From Candidatus Altimarinota bacterium (GTDB lineage: Bacteria; Patescibacteriota; Gracilibacteria; UBA4473), in assembly GCA_021734785.1 (NCBI GenBank), contig JAIPIF010000001.1, positions 62,001-126,000 of the forward strand: a stretch of DNA of 64,000 bases. The letters are read 5' to 3'. Position 1 is the first letter of the stretch. Every line of letters begins with the position of its first letter. The notes under the pieces were generated by a model. It made no database searches. It was given only the letters and a program-made list of their open reading frames with translations, and was not told the DNA's origin. A program made the translations under genes and the position numbers. Positions 24,527 to 34,190 of this stretch are shown in pieces.

Positions 24527-27121
24527 CTATTTCTTGAGCAGCTTTTCTTGTTTTTTCTCGGCCACTTCTTCCCCGCCAAGTTCTTCCAGCAGGAGCAGGA
24601 TAGATGCCACAAAATCATCCTTATTTGGCCGCACGAGAATTACCCCCTGGGTCGCTCTGCCGGCGGTCTTGACGTCCTCCAGCGACATGCGAATGGTTTG
24701 CCCTTTTTTGGACACAATTAGGAGATCGCCTTTTGCTTCCTTGAGGACGATACGGGCCCCCGCAATTTTGCCTGTTTTTTTCGTAATATTGGCGGCTTTG
24801 ATCCCGGAGCCTCCGCGGCTCTGAAGGCGGTACAGCTTGACCTTCGACATTTTCCCCAGACCATTCTGCATTACGACAAGGAGCCGGGCTTCTTCGCCCC
24901 GGAGAAGGTCCATCTCGACCACTTCATCTCCTTTTTGCAATCGGATCCCACGGACTCCGGCAGCGTTTCTGCCCATGGAGCGCACATCGGACTCTTTAAA
25001 CCGAATGGATTTTCCTTCTCGTGTCACGATGAAAACTTCATCTTCTCCACTCGAAACCCTCGTCCAGTGCAGGGTCTCTCCCGGCCGCATCTTTTGTGCG
25101 ATGAGTCCGGAGCGCCGAACATTCTGAAACTCTTTCAGCGGCGTCTTTTTGACGGTACCTTTTGTCGTGCAGAAAAATATATACTCGCCAATCGATTTGC
25201 TGAGGTTGAGAATTTCGGTGACTTTTTCTTCCGGCTGAAGCTGGAGCAGGTTGACAATCGGCGTTCCTTTGGCCTGACGACTGGCCTCGGGGACTTCATA
25301 CATTGGCAGCGAAAACACGCGTCCGAGATTGGTAAAAAACAAGAGATCATTGTGATTGGTCCCCAGGCGCGCTGAGACAATAATATCGTCGTCTTTTGTC
25401 TTGGCTCCCACGACCCCCACGCCGCCACGTTTCTGTGTGCGAAACGTTGAAGGACTCAGGCGTTTGACGTAGTTTTCCTTGGTCAGCACCACCAGCATTT
25501 CTTCGTCGGGGATGGTATCTTTTGCACTGAATTTCCCCAGGGCGTGTGGATGGACCTTTGTTCGTCGTTCGTCGCCGTATTTTTTGGCAGCATCCGCCAT
25601 TTCATCGGCAATGATTTTGGCCTGTTTTTCTCGCGACGCCAGGATTGATTCGAGGGTTTTGATGGTGTTTCGGAGTTCGGCCAGCTCATCTTCAATCTTT
25701 TTCCGCTCAAGGCCGGCCAGCGTCTGGAGCTTCATCTCCAAAATGGCTTTGACCTGGCGGTCTGACAGTCCAAACTGTTTTTGCAGCGCAATGGCAGCGG
25801 CTTCTTTTGTCTCGGATTTTTTGATCGTTTCGATCACCGCATCGATGTCGTCGAGGGCGAGCTTCAATCCTTCCAAAATATGAGCCCGATCCTGTGCAAC
25901 CTGGAGCTCAAACTCCGTCCGTCGGCGGATCACCTCGAATCGATGGTCGATAAAGTACTGCAGAACTTCCTTGAGATTGAGAAGTCGCGGATGAATTCCG
26001 TCCACCAATGCAATCATGTTGAGATTGAAGCTTTTTTGCAGCGGTGTCAGCTTAAAGAGCTGGTTGAGGATTTTTTTCGGATAGCTGTCCTTTTTGAGTT
26101 CGATCACGACACGAACGCCTTCTCGTGCGGACTCATCTCGCAGATCAGAAATCCCTTGAATTTTTTTATCGCGCACGAGGTCTGCGATTTTGATGATCAG
26201 TTCGGCTTTGTTGACCTGATACGGGATTTCAGTGATCACGATTATGTGTTTGCCATTCTTGACTTCTTCTACCTTGGCCTTGGCCCGCATCACCACGCCC
26301 CCACGCCCGGTGTGATACATTTCCGAAATTGCTCCGCCGTCATAGATTTCTCCTGCGGTGGGGAAGTCGGGACCTTTGACGTATTGCAGCAGATCCTCAA
26401 TGGACGCATCGGGCGTCTTGAGCAGATGGGTCGTGGCATCCACGATTTCTTGCAGATTATGCGGTGGAATATTCGTTGCCATCCCCACAGCAATCCCCAT
26501 CGTTCCGTTGAGCAGGAGCTGCGGCAAAATGCTCGGGAGCACCACGGGTTCTTCAGCGGTGGCGTCGTAGTTGGGACGGAAATCAACGGTTTTTTTCTCG
26601 ATGTCCGAGAGCATCGTCTCGGCGATACGGGTCATTTTTGCCTCGGTGTATCGCATGGCGGCGGCATTGTCTCCGTCAATTGAGCCGAAGTTTCCCTGCC
26701 CATCCACCAGCGGATATCGGAGCGAAAAGGGTTGGGCCATGCGCACCATGGATTGATACACGGCCGCATCTCCATGCGGATGGTATCTTCCCAGGACGGC
26801 ACCGACGACATTGGCCGATTTTCGATATTTTGCACTTGCCCGGAGGCCATTCTCGTGCATGGCATACAGGATCCGACGATGCACCGGCTTGAGACCGTCT
26901 CGTACATCGGGGAGCGCGCGGCTGACGATCACGCTCATCGCATAAGACAGGTAGGATCGCTCCATGTCCGTCACAATGTCGAGCGTATTTCCCGCAGCAG
27001 CGCGTGTTTCGAGGGGCAAGGCTGCCGGGGCAGCGTCTTCTTTTGGATCCGGCCCTTGGCCGTCTCCGTCATCAATTTTTCGTGAAGAAAAAGAGGAATT
27101 GTTTTTGTTTTCGTCGGTCAT
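24527..27121 (-). CDS. gyrA: DNA gyrase subunit A
   Basis: 864 residues. A polar N-terminal extension of about 40 residues precedes the winged-helix/tower core; the active-site Tyr is residue 158 ([11 protein letters not shown]). The quinolone-determining segment reads [17 protein letters not shown], i.e. Ala and Gln at the places of E. coli Ser83 and Asp87. The C-terminal beta-pinwheel repeats are present, with a GyrA-box-like QKRGGVG. With GyrB (not here) it introduces negative supercoils. An extended -10 (TGATATTTT) lies about 12 bases upstream. Confidence 0.95.
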   Translation of the reverse strand: MTDENKNNSSFSSRKIDDGDGQGPDPKEDAAPAALPLETRAAAGNTLDIVTDMERSYLSYAMSVIVSRALPDVRDGLKPVHRRILYAMHENGLRASAKYRKSANVVGAVLGRYHPHGDAAVYQSMVRMAQPFSLRYPLVDGQGNFGSIDGDNAAAMRYTEAKMTRIAETMLSDIEKKTVDFRPNYDATAEEPVVLPSILPQLLLNGTMGIAVGMATNIPPHNLQEIVDATTHLLKTPDASIEDLLQYVKGPDFPTAGEIYDGGAISEMYHTGRGGVVMRAKAKVEEVKNGKHIIVITEIPYQVNKAELIIKIADLVRDKKIQGISDLRDESAREGVRVVIELKKDSYPKKILNQLFKLTPLQKSFNLNMIALVDGIHPRLLNLKEVLQYFIDHRFEVIRRRTEFELQVAQDRAHILEGLKLALDDIDAVIETIKKSETKEAAAIALQKQFGLSDRQVKAILEMKLQTLAGLERKKIEDELAELRNTIKTLESILASREKQAKIIADEMADAAKKYGDERRTKVHPHALGKFSAKDTIPDEEMLVVLTKENYVKRLSPSTFRTQKRGGVGVVGAKTKDDDIIVSARLGTNHNDLLFFTNLGRVFSLPMYEVPEASRQAKGTPIVNLLQLQPEEKVTEILNLSKSIGEYIFFCTTKGTVKKTPLKEFQNVRRSGLIAQKMRPGETLHWTRVSSGEDEVFIVTREGKSIRFKESDVRSMGRNAAGVRGIRLQKGDEVVEMDLLRGEEARLLVVMQNGLGKMSKVKLYRLQSRGGSGIKAANITKKTGKIAGARIVLKEAKGDLLIVSKKGQTIRMSLEDVKTAGRATQGVILVRPNKDDFVASILLLLEELGGEEVAEKKQEKLLKK

Positions 27122-27179
27122 TGCAAAAAAGCGAAAATATCACGCAAATTGTAGTGATTTCCGTAGAAAAAACAATGCT

Positions 27180-28412
27180 TCAGTCTTCTTTTTTTCCGAT
27201 GCCACGTTGAATTTTTGCTGGCCAGGGACGGTACTCAGAGACAAAGCTCTCTCGGCGCAGAGAGGCTCCTTTTTTTACCCAACGAAACCATTCGGTTCGA
27301 AATCCAGCGTGAGCCTGGTCAAAGACGATCATTTCGCCCGCGGGAAGATCTTCCGTTTCGTATACGATGGGCGGCGGAGCGTTTTGGTAATTGGAAATAA
27401 AGGGGCCTTCAAAAGAAACCTCGCGTCCATCATTTGTGCCATAAAACACAAAAAAGAGATCGTCGTCTTCGACAAACGCCTGAATCAGAATGTCTCCGGG
27501 CGAGTCATTGATAAACCGAAGATCCTGTGCGCCTAGGTAAATCGTGGCATCCAGACCATAGGGACGATAATAAGGAACCGCATAGCTGTGATTTCGTCGC
27601 ACGGGAATTGGGAATCCCCCTCGAAAGGCCGCCCGGAAAGCCGTCGTCGAAACCTGACAGGTACCTCCTCCCAGTTCCTTTTCTGTTTTGTTGCCCTTGA
27701 TGACGAGCTCTCGGACAAAGCCTTTTTCTTCTCCCACCGATCCCAAAATTTTATTAAACGAAAACCATCCGCCTTCGGGGATAATTTCTCCATCAAACTG
27801 TGCGGCTGCGACCCGGATGTTTTGTCTTCGTGCGGCACTGGATCCTGTGAAGTTGGATTCGCCAATGGCGATGATTTCTTCGATCCCTCGTGCTGCCAGA
27901 TCAGGATGGACGACCACCTGTGAAAGGATGCGCTTGGCAGGAACTCGAACGTTCTTTTTTCCCGAAGCGATCGCCCGATCGAGGAGGTGGACGAGTTTTT
28001 CAATGTTGATTTCATATCCGTCATTGGGTGTCCCCTCAAAGAGGACTTTCCCGGTCTCATCGAGCTGGATTTCTACGGTTTTTTGTGTATCCGTCCGCAG
28101 GATGGAAATGCTTTCCAAATACTGCTGAAGTGCCACAGGAGAAACCCGAAAGACAAACACTGTTTCGAGATCCATCAGGAGTGTTTTTTCGGGAAGCGTT
28201 TCTCCCAGATCGATGGGAATTCGCTGCCCCTGCCAGATCAAAAAATGCTGGGGGACCCGCTGGATCAAATTTTTCTGAACGTCTAAATCCAGTGTAAGCG
28301 TGCGATCATCAAACAGCAGATGCAGTTCTTCGGGCAGGTTTTCCGGCGCAGCGTACACTCCTCCCCCGCAGAGGGGGAGCAAAAAGAGGAGCGCGAAGAG
28401 CCATCGTTTCAT
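27180..28412 (-). CDS. VanW family exported protein
   Basis: 410 residues with a signal peptide (WLFALLFLLPLCGGGVYAAP). A PG-binding-4-like central region is followed by the VanW domain: GWFSFNKILGSVGEEKGF, the hallmark GGGTCQVSTTAFRAAFRGG, and RRNHSYAVPYYRPYG. VanW occurs in vancomycin clusters and widely in wall-forming bacteria, with an unproven role in peptidoglycan. The ATG lies 9 bases after TGATACAGT, an extended -10. Confidence 0.88.
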   Translation of the reverse strand: MKRWLFALLFLLPLCGGGVYAAPENLPEELHLLFDDRTLTLDLDVQKNLIQRVPQHFLIWQGQRIPIDLGETLPEKTLLMDLETVFVFRVSPVALQQYLESISILRTDTQKTVEIQLDETGKVLFEGTPNDGYEINIEKLVHLLDRAIASGKKNVRVPAKRILSQVVVHPDLAARGIEEIIAIGESNFTGSSAARRQNIRVAAAQFDGEIIPEGGWFSFNKILGSVGEEKGFVRELVIKGNKTEKELGGGTCQVSTTAFRAAFRGGFPIPVRRNHSYAVPYYRPYGLDATIYLGAQDLRFINDSPGDILIQAFVEDDDLFFVFYGTNDGREVSFEGPFISNYQNAPPPIVYETEDLPAGEMIVFDQAHAGFRTEWFRWVKKGASLRRESFVSEYRPWPAKIQRGIGKKED

Positions 28413-28475
28413 GCGAGGATCACTGTATCAAAAAAGCAGCGGTCGTGAGAATTTTTTCTCGGCATCCAAAGGGCA

Positions 28476-30332
28476 TTAGGATTTTTTTGTTTTTCCGGCG
28501 GGTTGTTTGGAAAAATATTTCAAGAATTCTTCTCGGGTCATGGTTTCTTTTTTGAGCAAGTCGTTGGCAATTGTTTTCAGAAGCGATTCGTGTTTCTTGA
28601 GGATCTCGAGACAGCGGTCTTCGGCTTCTTCTACAAGGCTCTGTACTTCTTGATCGATCAGTCGTGCCGTCTCTGGCGAAAAATCCTTTTCTTCGAAATC
28701 GAGACCAAATGGTCCACGTTTTTTATTGGCAAACACAACAGAGCCAAGTTTTTTTCCGCCCATGCCGTAGGTCATTACCATGGCACGCGCAATCTGGCTG
28801 ATGCGCTCGAGGTCATTGCTGGCCCCGCTGGTGGTTTGTCCAAAAATGAGTCTCTCTGCCATACGACCTCCATGGAGAGACACCATCTCGTCCTTCATTT
28901 TTTGTTCCGACTGCAAGTAGGTATCTTCGACGGGCAAAAACCAGGTTACCCCCAGGGCGCTCCCGCGAGAAATAACCGAGATTTTGTGGACGGGTTCACA
29001 GTTTTTTGTGAAATGTCCTGCGATGGCGTGCCCTGCCTCGTGGTGGGCAATGATTTCTTTTTCTCGTTCTGAAATCTTTCGGCTGCGCCGCTCTGGGCCC
29101 ATGGCAACCTTTTCCACAGCGTCTTCCAGGTGTTCTTGGAGCAGGGTTTTGGCACGTTTTTTGACGGCCATAATGGCGGCTTCATTGACGACGCTTTCCA
29201 GGTCTGCTCCAGAAAACCCCACCGTTTTGCTCGCAATCTTTCGCAATTCTACCGAAGAGTCCAGGGGCTTATTTTGGCCGTGGACATCCAAAATTTTTAG
29301 CCGTGCCTCCAGGTCTGGCATGTCAATGTGTACGCGGCGATCAAATCGTCCGGGTCGAAGAAGCGCATGATCCAAAACATCAGGACGGTTGGTTGCGGCG
29401 AGCACAATCACATTGGTTCCGGGGTCAAATCCGTCCATTTCCGTGAGAATTTGATTGAGCGTCTGCTCGCGTTCGTCATGTCCTCCGCCGGAGCCCTGGC
29501 CTCGTTTTTTTCCGATGGCATCAATCTCATCAATAAAGATCAGGCAGGGGGCATTGCGCTTTGCGGTTTTAAACAGATCCCGTACGCGGCTAGCACCGAC
29601 CCCCACAAACATTTCCACAAACTCTGATCCCGATACACTAAAAAATGGGACATTCGCCTCTCCGGCGATGGCACGGGCCAGCAGAGTTTTTCCTGTCCCT
29701 GGGGGACCGACCAGGAGGATGCCTTTCGGAATTTTGGCCCCCATTTTTCGATATTTCGCAGGATTTTTGAGAAAATCCACGACTTCCACTACCTCTTCTT
29801 TTGCCTCTTCTGCGCCAGCGACATTGGTAAATTTGGTGCTGTGTTTTTTGGCATCGTAGATTTTTGCTTTGGACTTGCCAAATCCAAACGGACCGCCTTC
29901 GCCACCGCCCCCTCCGGCCTTGCGCGACAGAAAAATAAAAAATGCAATTAGCAAAATAAATGGGGCGACGCCCAGCAGAATGTTGAGCCACATCTTCGAG
30001 CCAGACGTGTCCACAATCTCCACCTGTGCACGCTTCATCCGATCATTGAGTCCCAGATCCACAATGGTTGCACCGGCTTCCTTGGTGGTTTCATATCGTT
30101 CTTCATCAAAGGTTTCGGCGGTAATTTTGTTGTCTTTGATTTCAATCGTCTGAAACGCGTCTTCTTCATATTTTTGCAAAAACTCTGAGAGGGAAATCTC
30201 CTGGGGCTCTTCCTGGCCAAAGTTTCCGCCGGGCTGAAAAATCAGGGCAAACGCTGCTGCAGCAAGTGCGATAATCAAGAGCACCCGAAACGGGTTTTGG
30301 GAGGAGGTGTTTTTGGGGCCGCGTTTTTTCAT
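28476..30332 (-). CDS. ftsH: FtsH ATP-dependent membrane protease
   Basis: 618 residues: two transmembrane helices (about 17-33 and 114-136) flanking a small periplasmic domain, a Gly-rich linker, AAA domain with Walker A GPPGTGKT at 209-216, Walker [10 protein letters not shown], the SRH region, and the M41 zinc site HEAGH near residue 430. It degrades misfolded and regulatory membrane and cytosolic proteins. It lies just downstream of def. Confidence 0.97.
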   Translation of the reverse strand: MKKRGPKNTSSQNPFRVLLIIALAAAAFALIFQPGGNFGQEEPQEISLSEFLQKYEEDAFQTIEIKDNKITAETFDEERYETTKEAGATIVDLGLNDRMKRAQVEIVDTSGSKMWLNILLGVAPFILLIAFFIFLSRKAGGGGGEGGPFGFGKSKAKIYDAKKHSTKFTNVAGAEEAKEEVVEVVDFLKNPAKYRKMGAKIPKGILLVGPPGTGKTLLARAIAGEANVPFFSVSGSEFVEMFVGVGASRVRDLFKTAKRNAPCLIFIDEIDAIGKKRGQGSGGGHDEREQTLNQILTEMDGFDPGTNVIVLAATNRPDVLDHALLRPGRFDRRVHIDMPDLEARLKILDVHGQNKPLDSSVELRKIASKTVGFSGADLESVVNEAAIMAVKKRAKTLLQEHLEDAVEKVAMGPERRSRKISEREKEIIAHHEAGHAIAGHFTKNCEPVHKISVISRGSALGVTWFLPVEDTYLQSEQKMKDEMVSLHGGRMAERLIFGQTTSGASNDLERISQIARAMVMTYGMGGKKLGSVVFANKKRGPFGLDFEEKDFSPETARLIDQEVQSLVEEAEDRCLEILKKHESLLKTIANDLLKKETMTREEFLKYFSKQPAGKTKKS

Positions 30333-30348
30333 GGGGAGCGAAGCAAAA

Positions 30349-30858
30349 TCAGCGCGATTGTACGCAGTTTCTCTGTTTTTTCAATACTTCTGGTGGATCG
30401 ATGAAGAGGATTCCTTCGAGGTGATCCACCTCATGTTGGATCTCTCGGGCTTCCCAGCCACCAAAGCGCTTCTCTGCCCATTCGCCGCCGAGGGTTTGCC
30501 AGCGGACTCGGATTTTGGCTGGACGGGAAATCCTTTCAAAAATTCCCGGCAGGGAGAGGCAGCCTTCTTCCAGAATTGTTTCTTGTGGAGAATATTCGAC
30601 GATCTCCGGATTGATCATCGGGAGGACGCGGAGTTCCTTTTTGCTGCCCACGTTGAGCGTGATCAGGATGACCCGCTGGTTTACGGCCACCTGTGGCGCA
30701 GCAAGTCCAATGCCCGTGACACCGGTTTCCGGATCTGGAGCGAGCATGGTTTCGGCCATTGCTTTCACGAGCTTTTCCAGCGTCTCATCAAACGCCGTCA
30801 CCGGTGCGGCGACCTTTCGCAGGAGGGGGTTGTTTTCACCGGTTTCAATCTGAAGCAT
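30349..30858 (-). CDS. def: Peptide deformylase
   Basis: 169 residues from ATG 30858 with the three PDF motifs: GIGLAAPQ, EGCLSLPG (zinc Cys) and QHEVDHLEG (HExxH). It removes the formyl group from nascent proteins. The frame is open 42 codons upstream, but the internal ATG matches family starts and lies exactly 7 bases after TACAAA, with TTGAAT 16 bp further. Followed 16 bases downstream by ftsH. Confidence 0.95.
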   Translation of the reverse strand: MLQIETGENNPLLRKVAAPVTAFDETLEKLVKAMAETMLAPDPETGVTGIGLAAPQVAVNQRVILITLNVGSKKELRVLPMINPEIVEYSPQETILEEGCLSLPGIFERISRPAKIRVRWQTLGGEWAEKRFGGWEAREIQHEVDHLEGILFIDPPEVLKKQRNCVQSR

Positions 30859-30894
30859 CAGACTGTTTGTACCCACTTTTGTCAAAAATTCAAG

Positions 30895-30927
30895 AAAGAA
30901 AAAGGCCCCTGAAGACAGAGACCTTTT
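30895..30927 (-). terminator. rplJL operon terminator
   Basis: Minus strand: GGTCTCTG, loop TCTT, CAGGGGCC (8 bp with two G-T pairs), then TTTTTCTTTCTT, about 27 bases after the rplL stop. Confidence 0.8.
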
Positions 30928-30949
30928 GTGTGTGTTCCTCCGTGGAAAA

Positions 30950-31357
30950 CTATTCCAGTTCAATCTTGGCGCCGGCTTCTTCAAACTTCTTTTTCATTTC
31001 TTCGGCTTCGGCTTTTTTGACATTCTCTTTGATGGTGCCACCGTTGTCAGCGAGGGCTTTGGCCTCTCCCAATCCCAGGCCAGTGACTTCGCGGACGACC
31101 TTGATGACGGCAATCTTTTGCGCGCCGGCGTCCTTGAGGACGACATTAAATTCAGACTTTTCGTCTTCGGCTTCGGCATCGCCTCCTGCAGCCGGGCCTC
31201 CTGCGGCGACGGCAGCAACGGGAGCGGAAATGTCGTACTTGTCTTCAAAGTACTTGGCAACGTTGTTGGCTTGGACGACACTGAGTTTTTCGATTGCGTC
31301 GACCACGGCCTGCTCTTCTTTTGAGAGCTCGACGGAAACAGCTTTTTCGTCGGTCAT
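30950..31357 (-). CDS. rplL: Ribosomal protein bL12 (L7/L12)
   Basis: 135 residues: N-terminal dimerisation helices ([30 protein letters not shown]), an Ala/Gly hinge, and the C-terminal domain [22 protein letters not shown] ... [12 protein letters not shown] that recruits translation factors. It is in an operon with rplJ and is followed by a terminator. Confidence 0.97.
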   Translation of the reverse strand: MTDEKAVSVELSKEEQAVVDAIEKLSVVQANNVAKYFEDKYDISAPVAAVAAGGPAAGGDAEAEDEKSEFNVVLKDAGAQKIAVIKVVREVTGLGLGEAKALADNGGTIKENVKKAEAEEMKKKFEEAGAKIELE

Positions 31358-31401
31358 GAGTGAAAAAAATTAAAGGGTAAAAAGTAAAAAAATAACAAAA
31401 A

Positions 31402-31947
31402 TTATGCCGCAAACTTTTCGGCATTCTGGAGGACGCCGTACAGACGTTGAAATCCAGAATTACAGACACGGTGAAGTTTGCGTGGACCAGAGCGAAGCAT
31501 GCCGACAAGGCTTGCCAGGCTTTCTTCGCGAGTAGCGGTATTGGCAAATTCTGCTGTCGCCGCAGCATCCAGAAACTTTCCCTCAAAAAGAGCGCCGGCA
31601 AAATCAAATTTTGAAACCTTCGTTTTTTTATTAAAAAACTCTTTTTTGAGTTTCTTGATTTCTTGGGCGGGCAAAACAACATCATCAGGGGAGACGATCA
31701 CGGCGACCGATCCCTCTAGTTGTTCGGACGTAAATTCGGCAAGATTCGCTTCGCGCGCGGCGAGAGCCATCAGGGTTTTTTTGATGACGGTGTAGCTCAT
31801 CCCTTTTTCGCGGAGATCGCGACGGACAGTCTGCACTTCTTCGACGGTTGCCTGATTGAATCGGACAAACGCAACGCCCGCTGCGGATTTAAATTTTTCC
31901 GTCAGCTCTTGGAGTTGCTCGGTTTTTTTGCTTCGAGGCGTGGCCAT
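31402..31947 (-). CDS. rplJ: Ribosomal protein uL10
   Basis: 181 residues: KTEQLQELTEKFKSAAGVAFVRF, SYTVIKKTLMALA, and an L12-binding C-terminal helix. It anchors L12 dimers in the ribosomal stalk. A structured leader with an intrinsic terminator precedes it; rplL follows after 44 bases. Confidence 0.95.
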   Translation of the reverse strand: MATPRSKKTEQLQELTEKFKSAAGVAFVRFNQATVEEVQTVRRDLREKGMSYTVIKKTLMALAAREANLAEFTSEQLEGSVAVIVSPDDVVLPAQEIKKLKKEFFNKKTKVSKFDFAGALFEGKFLDAAATAEFANTATREESLASLVGMLRSGPRKLHRVCNSGFQRLYGVLQNAEKFAA

Positions 31948-32035
31948 GAGAGCGTATTTTTAAAAAAATCTTCGGAAGGACCGAAGACGGAGACCGAATG
32001 CTGAAGGGGACGAGGAGAAGGCAGCGGTTCTTTGG
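31948..32035 (-). promoter_or_regulatory. Putative L10 leader with attenuator
   Basis: Minus strand: GACGAGG ... CCTCGTC can pair (7 bp) around smaller stems, followed by a terminator at 31987-31962: TCTTCGG, loop TCCTT, CCGAAGA, then seven Ts, 14 bases before the rplJ ATG. This is the arrangement of autoregulated L10 leaders in other bacteria (L10-L12 binding), by position and structure only. Confidence 0.55.
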
Positions 32036-32140
32036 CCTCACGCCTCGTCACTCAGAATGTTCGTCTCGACTGGTCTTGTGTGCACAGGGCACGGCCAGTT
32101 GTCTTCGACCACCGGGAGCGTACGTCGATAGATGATTTTG

Positions 32141-32731
32141 TCAAATCTTTTTTGCGCTTTTCTTTCGCCGAAAGAATTCTTCTGCCAGTGGCAGCACACA
32201 GAGAGAGGCAGCAGAGGCGCGAGAATGTTGTGTTTTCCTTTTGCGCGTTTCTTCCGGAGTACACAGGAGGGACTTGGCTTCCGCAAAATCTTTGACCCAA
32301 AACGTTTCGATTTGTTCGGTTTCATCCAGCTCTCGTTCGGCAATTTTTCGACAGTCCTCTGCGACAAAAAAATGGTACTGCATGGGGCTGCCCGTGGGGT
32401 CAGAAAACACCGTCCCCAGGGGAATCAATTTTTTGGCGACCAGTCCAGTTTCTTCGCGGAGTTCTCGTGCGGCGGCGAGCTGGGGAGTTTCTTTTGCATC
32501 CACCATCCCCGCAGGAAATTCCGTCACAACGGTACCGGCCCCGTGCTTGTACGTGCGCTGGAGCAGGATTTCCTCTTTGGGAGAAATCGGTAAAACAATC
32601 ACCGCATCCGGCGAGTGTCGGAGAAACCAGTCGGTCTCACTCCCATCGTGCAACTTGACGGTTTGTTTTTCCACGTGGCAAAAGGGCTCATCCACGATCA
32701 TTTCGCTGGAGAGGACCCGAAACTTTTTCAT
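32141..32731 (-). CDS. Nudix hydrolase, ADP-ribose pyrophosphatase-like
   Basis: 196 residues with a complete Nudix box (G-x5-E-x7-REUxEExGU) spanning AGMVDAKETPQLAAARE and LREETGL, preceded by the ADPRase-type strand region VIVLPISPKEEILLQRTYKHG. It hydrolyses a nucleoside diphosphate linked to another group; ADP-ribose is likely but not certain. Last gene of the murJ-GNAT-rluD-nudix operon; the ATG overlaps the preceding stop. Its basic C-terminal 25 residues are unassigned. Confidence 0.88.
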   Translation of the reverse strand: MKKFRVLSSEMIVDEPFCHVEKQTVKLHDGSETDWFLRHSPDAVIVLPISPKEEILLQRTYKHGAGTVVTEFPAGMVDAKETPQLAAARELREETGLVAKKLIPLGTVFSDPTGSPMQYHFFVAEDCRKIAERELDETEQIETFWVKDFAEAKSLLCTPEETRKRKTQHSRASAASLCVLPLAEEFFRRKKSAKKI

Positions 32732-33642
32732 GTCGCGGGGAGTGTGTCCAAATCGGGCATTTTGTCAAGGAACTCCTTTGGGATGGGCGCTTCGAGTTTT
32801 ATCAATTTCCCAGTCTCTGGATCGGGAACTGTCAATTTCCAGGCATGGAGAAAAAGACGATCGGCAGGCGCTCCTCCGTACTTTTCATCTCCCAGAATGG
32901 GGAAGCCGATGGCCGAAAAATGGACCCGAATTTGATGCGTGCGGCCGGTGGGGATGGCGATCTGCAGCAGGCTTAGATTTTCGGATTCATTCACCGCCAG
33001 CCGCTCAAAAAAGCTTTCAGCGTGTTTTGCGGATTTCCCGGAGGACACTGCCATTCGCTGTCGGTTTTTTGTGTCTCGGGCAATGCCCGCTTCGATCTTT
33101 CCTTTTCGCGGGGGGCGCCCCTGTACCAGGGCGAGATAGGTTTTTTCCACCGCGCTCCATTGTTCTTGTAATTTTTTGTGGGCCTCGGGCGTTTTGGCGA
33201 CCAAGAGCACGCCGGAGGTGGGCTTGTCCAGGCGGTGCACGATGCCGGGACGCTCGACGTCGTCGAAATGTTTTCCGATCTCCGAAAACTGAGCAATCAG
33301 GGCATTCACGACGGTTTTGTTTGTGGGGTCGGTCGCAGAGGGATGCACCGAGATGCCGACCGGCTTGTCGATCGCGAGCCAGTATTTTGTCTCTGCGAGA
33401 ACATTCAACGGAAAATCCCATGATTCCAGCTTCTTCTCTGGCTCTGCGGGTGGGTTAAATTTTACCGTCCACGTTTCGCCAGCGGAGACTTTGGTTTTGC
33501 CCGGTCGTTCTTTTGCCTCCAGCCAAAACTGTCCATGCCGCTGCCAGCGGGTGCGAGAAACGTCGGGAAACAGTCCCGCTGCCAGGACTTCGATGCGTTT
33601 CCCGGTATCGTTTTCTGTTGCTGTAAATTTTGTTTCAATCAT
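32728..33642 (-). CDS. RluA/RluD family pseudouridine synthase
   Basis: 304 residues with the catalytic HRLDKPTSG motif (Asp nucleophile), LAIDKPVGISVHP and GRTHQIRVHFSAIG. An N-terminal S4-like segment is present (RIEVLAAGLFPDVSRTRWQRHG) but looks reduced. It isomerises uridines in 23S rRNA or tRNA; the target is not deducible. Overlaps neighbours at both ends (ATGA). Confidence 0.9.
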   Translation of the reverse strand: MIETKFTATENDTGKRIEVLAAGLFPDVSRTRWQRHGQFWLEAKERPGKTKVSAGETWTVKFNPPAEPEKKLESWDFPLNVLAETKYWLAIDKPVGISVHPSATDPTNKTVVNALIAQFSEIGKHFDDVERPGIVHRLDKPTSGVLLVAKTPEAHKKLQEQWSAVEKTYLALVQGRPPRKGKIEAGIARDTKNRQRMAVSSGKSAKHAESFFERLAVNESENLSLLQIAIPTGRTHQIRVHFSAIGFPILGDEKYGGAPADRLFLHAWKLTVPDPETGKLIKLEAPIPKEFLDKMPDLDTLPAT

Positions 33643-34190
33643 TTTGAGAAATCTTTTTTCAACAATTCATAAAACTCCCCGTCCATCCACACGCCATCCC
33701 GCGCGGCTTCGTCTCGGGAGGTGCCAATGTGTCGGAAGCCCAATTTTTGGATTACTTTTCCGCTGGCGGTGTTTTGGGAAAAATGTTTCGCGATGATTTT
33801 GTGCAGATCGAGATTTTCAAACCCAAACTGCATGACGGCGTGGGCAGCTTCGGTCATGAGACCCTTTCCGTGAAATGCGGGGTCGAGCCAGTACCCGAGT
33901 TCGGCCACGTCCATTCGGACGGCATTAAGTTTTCGAGTGATGTCCTCCAGACTTACGATCCCGATAAATTTTTCTTCTAGCAGGATCGCCCAGGCAATAG
34001 TTTTTTCCGGAAACTTTTCCTGCACAGAGTCAAACCATTGCTGGGTCTCCTCAATTTTTTCCGGCGTTTCCCAGGTCATAAATTTTGTTAGACCAGGATT
34101 TTTCGTCGCAATCTGGAAAACCTCTGCGACATCCGATTGTTGGATCGGACGCAGATGAAGACGATCGGTGTCGAGGGTGAAGTCAGTCAT
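33639..34190 (-). CDS. GNAT acetyltransferase, RimJ/RimL-like
   Basis: 183 residues from ATG 34190, which overlaps the end of murJ. RLHLRPIQQSDVAEV at the N-terminus, ELGYWLDPAFHGKGLMTEA (acetyl-CoA loop) and NTASGKVIQKLGF are the RimJ/RimL pattern. It acetylates an N-terminal or side-chain amine of an unknown protein or small molecule. The open frame upstream of 34190 lies within murJ and is not family-like. Confidence 0.87.
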   Translation of the reverse strand: MTDFTLDTDRLHLRPIQQSDVAEVFQIATKNPGLTKFMTWETPEKIEETQQWFDSVQEKFPEKTIAWAILLEEKFIGIVSLEDITRKLNAVRMDVAELGYWLDPAFHGKGLMTEAAHAVMQFGFENLDLHKIIAKHFSQNTASGKVIQKLGFRHIGTSRDEAARDGVWMDGEFYELLKKDFSK

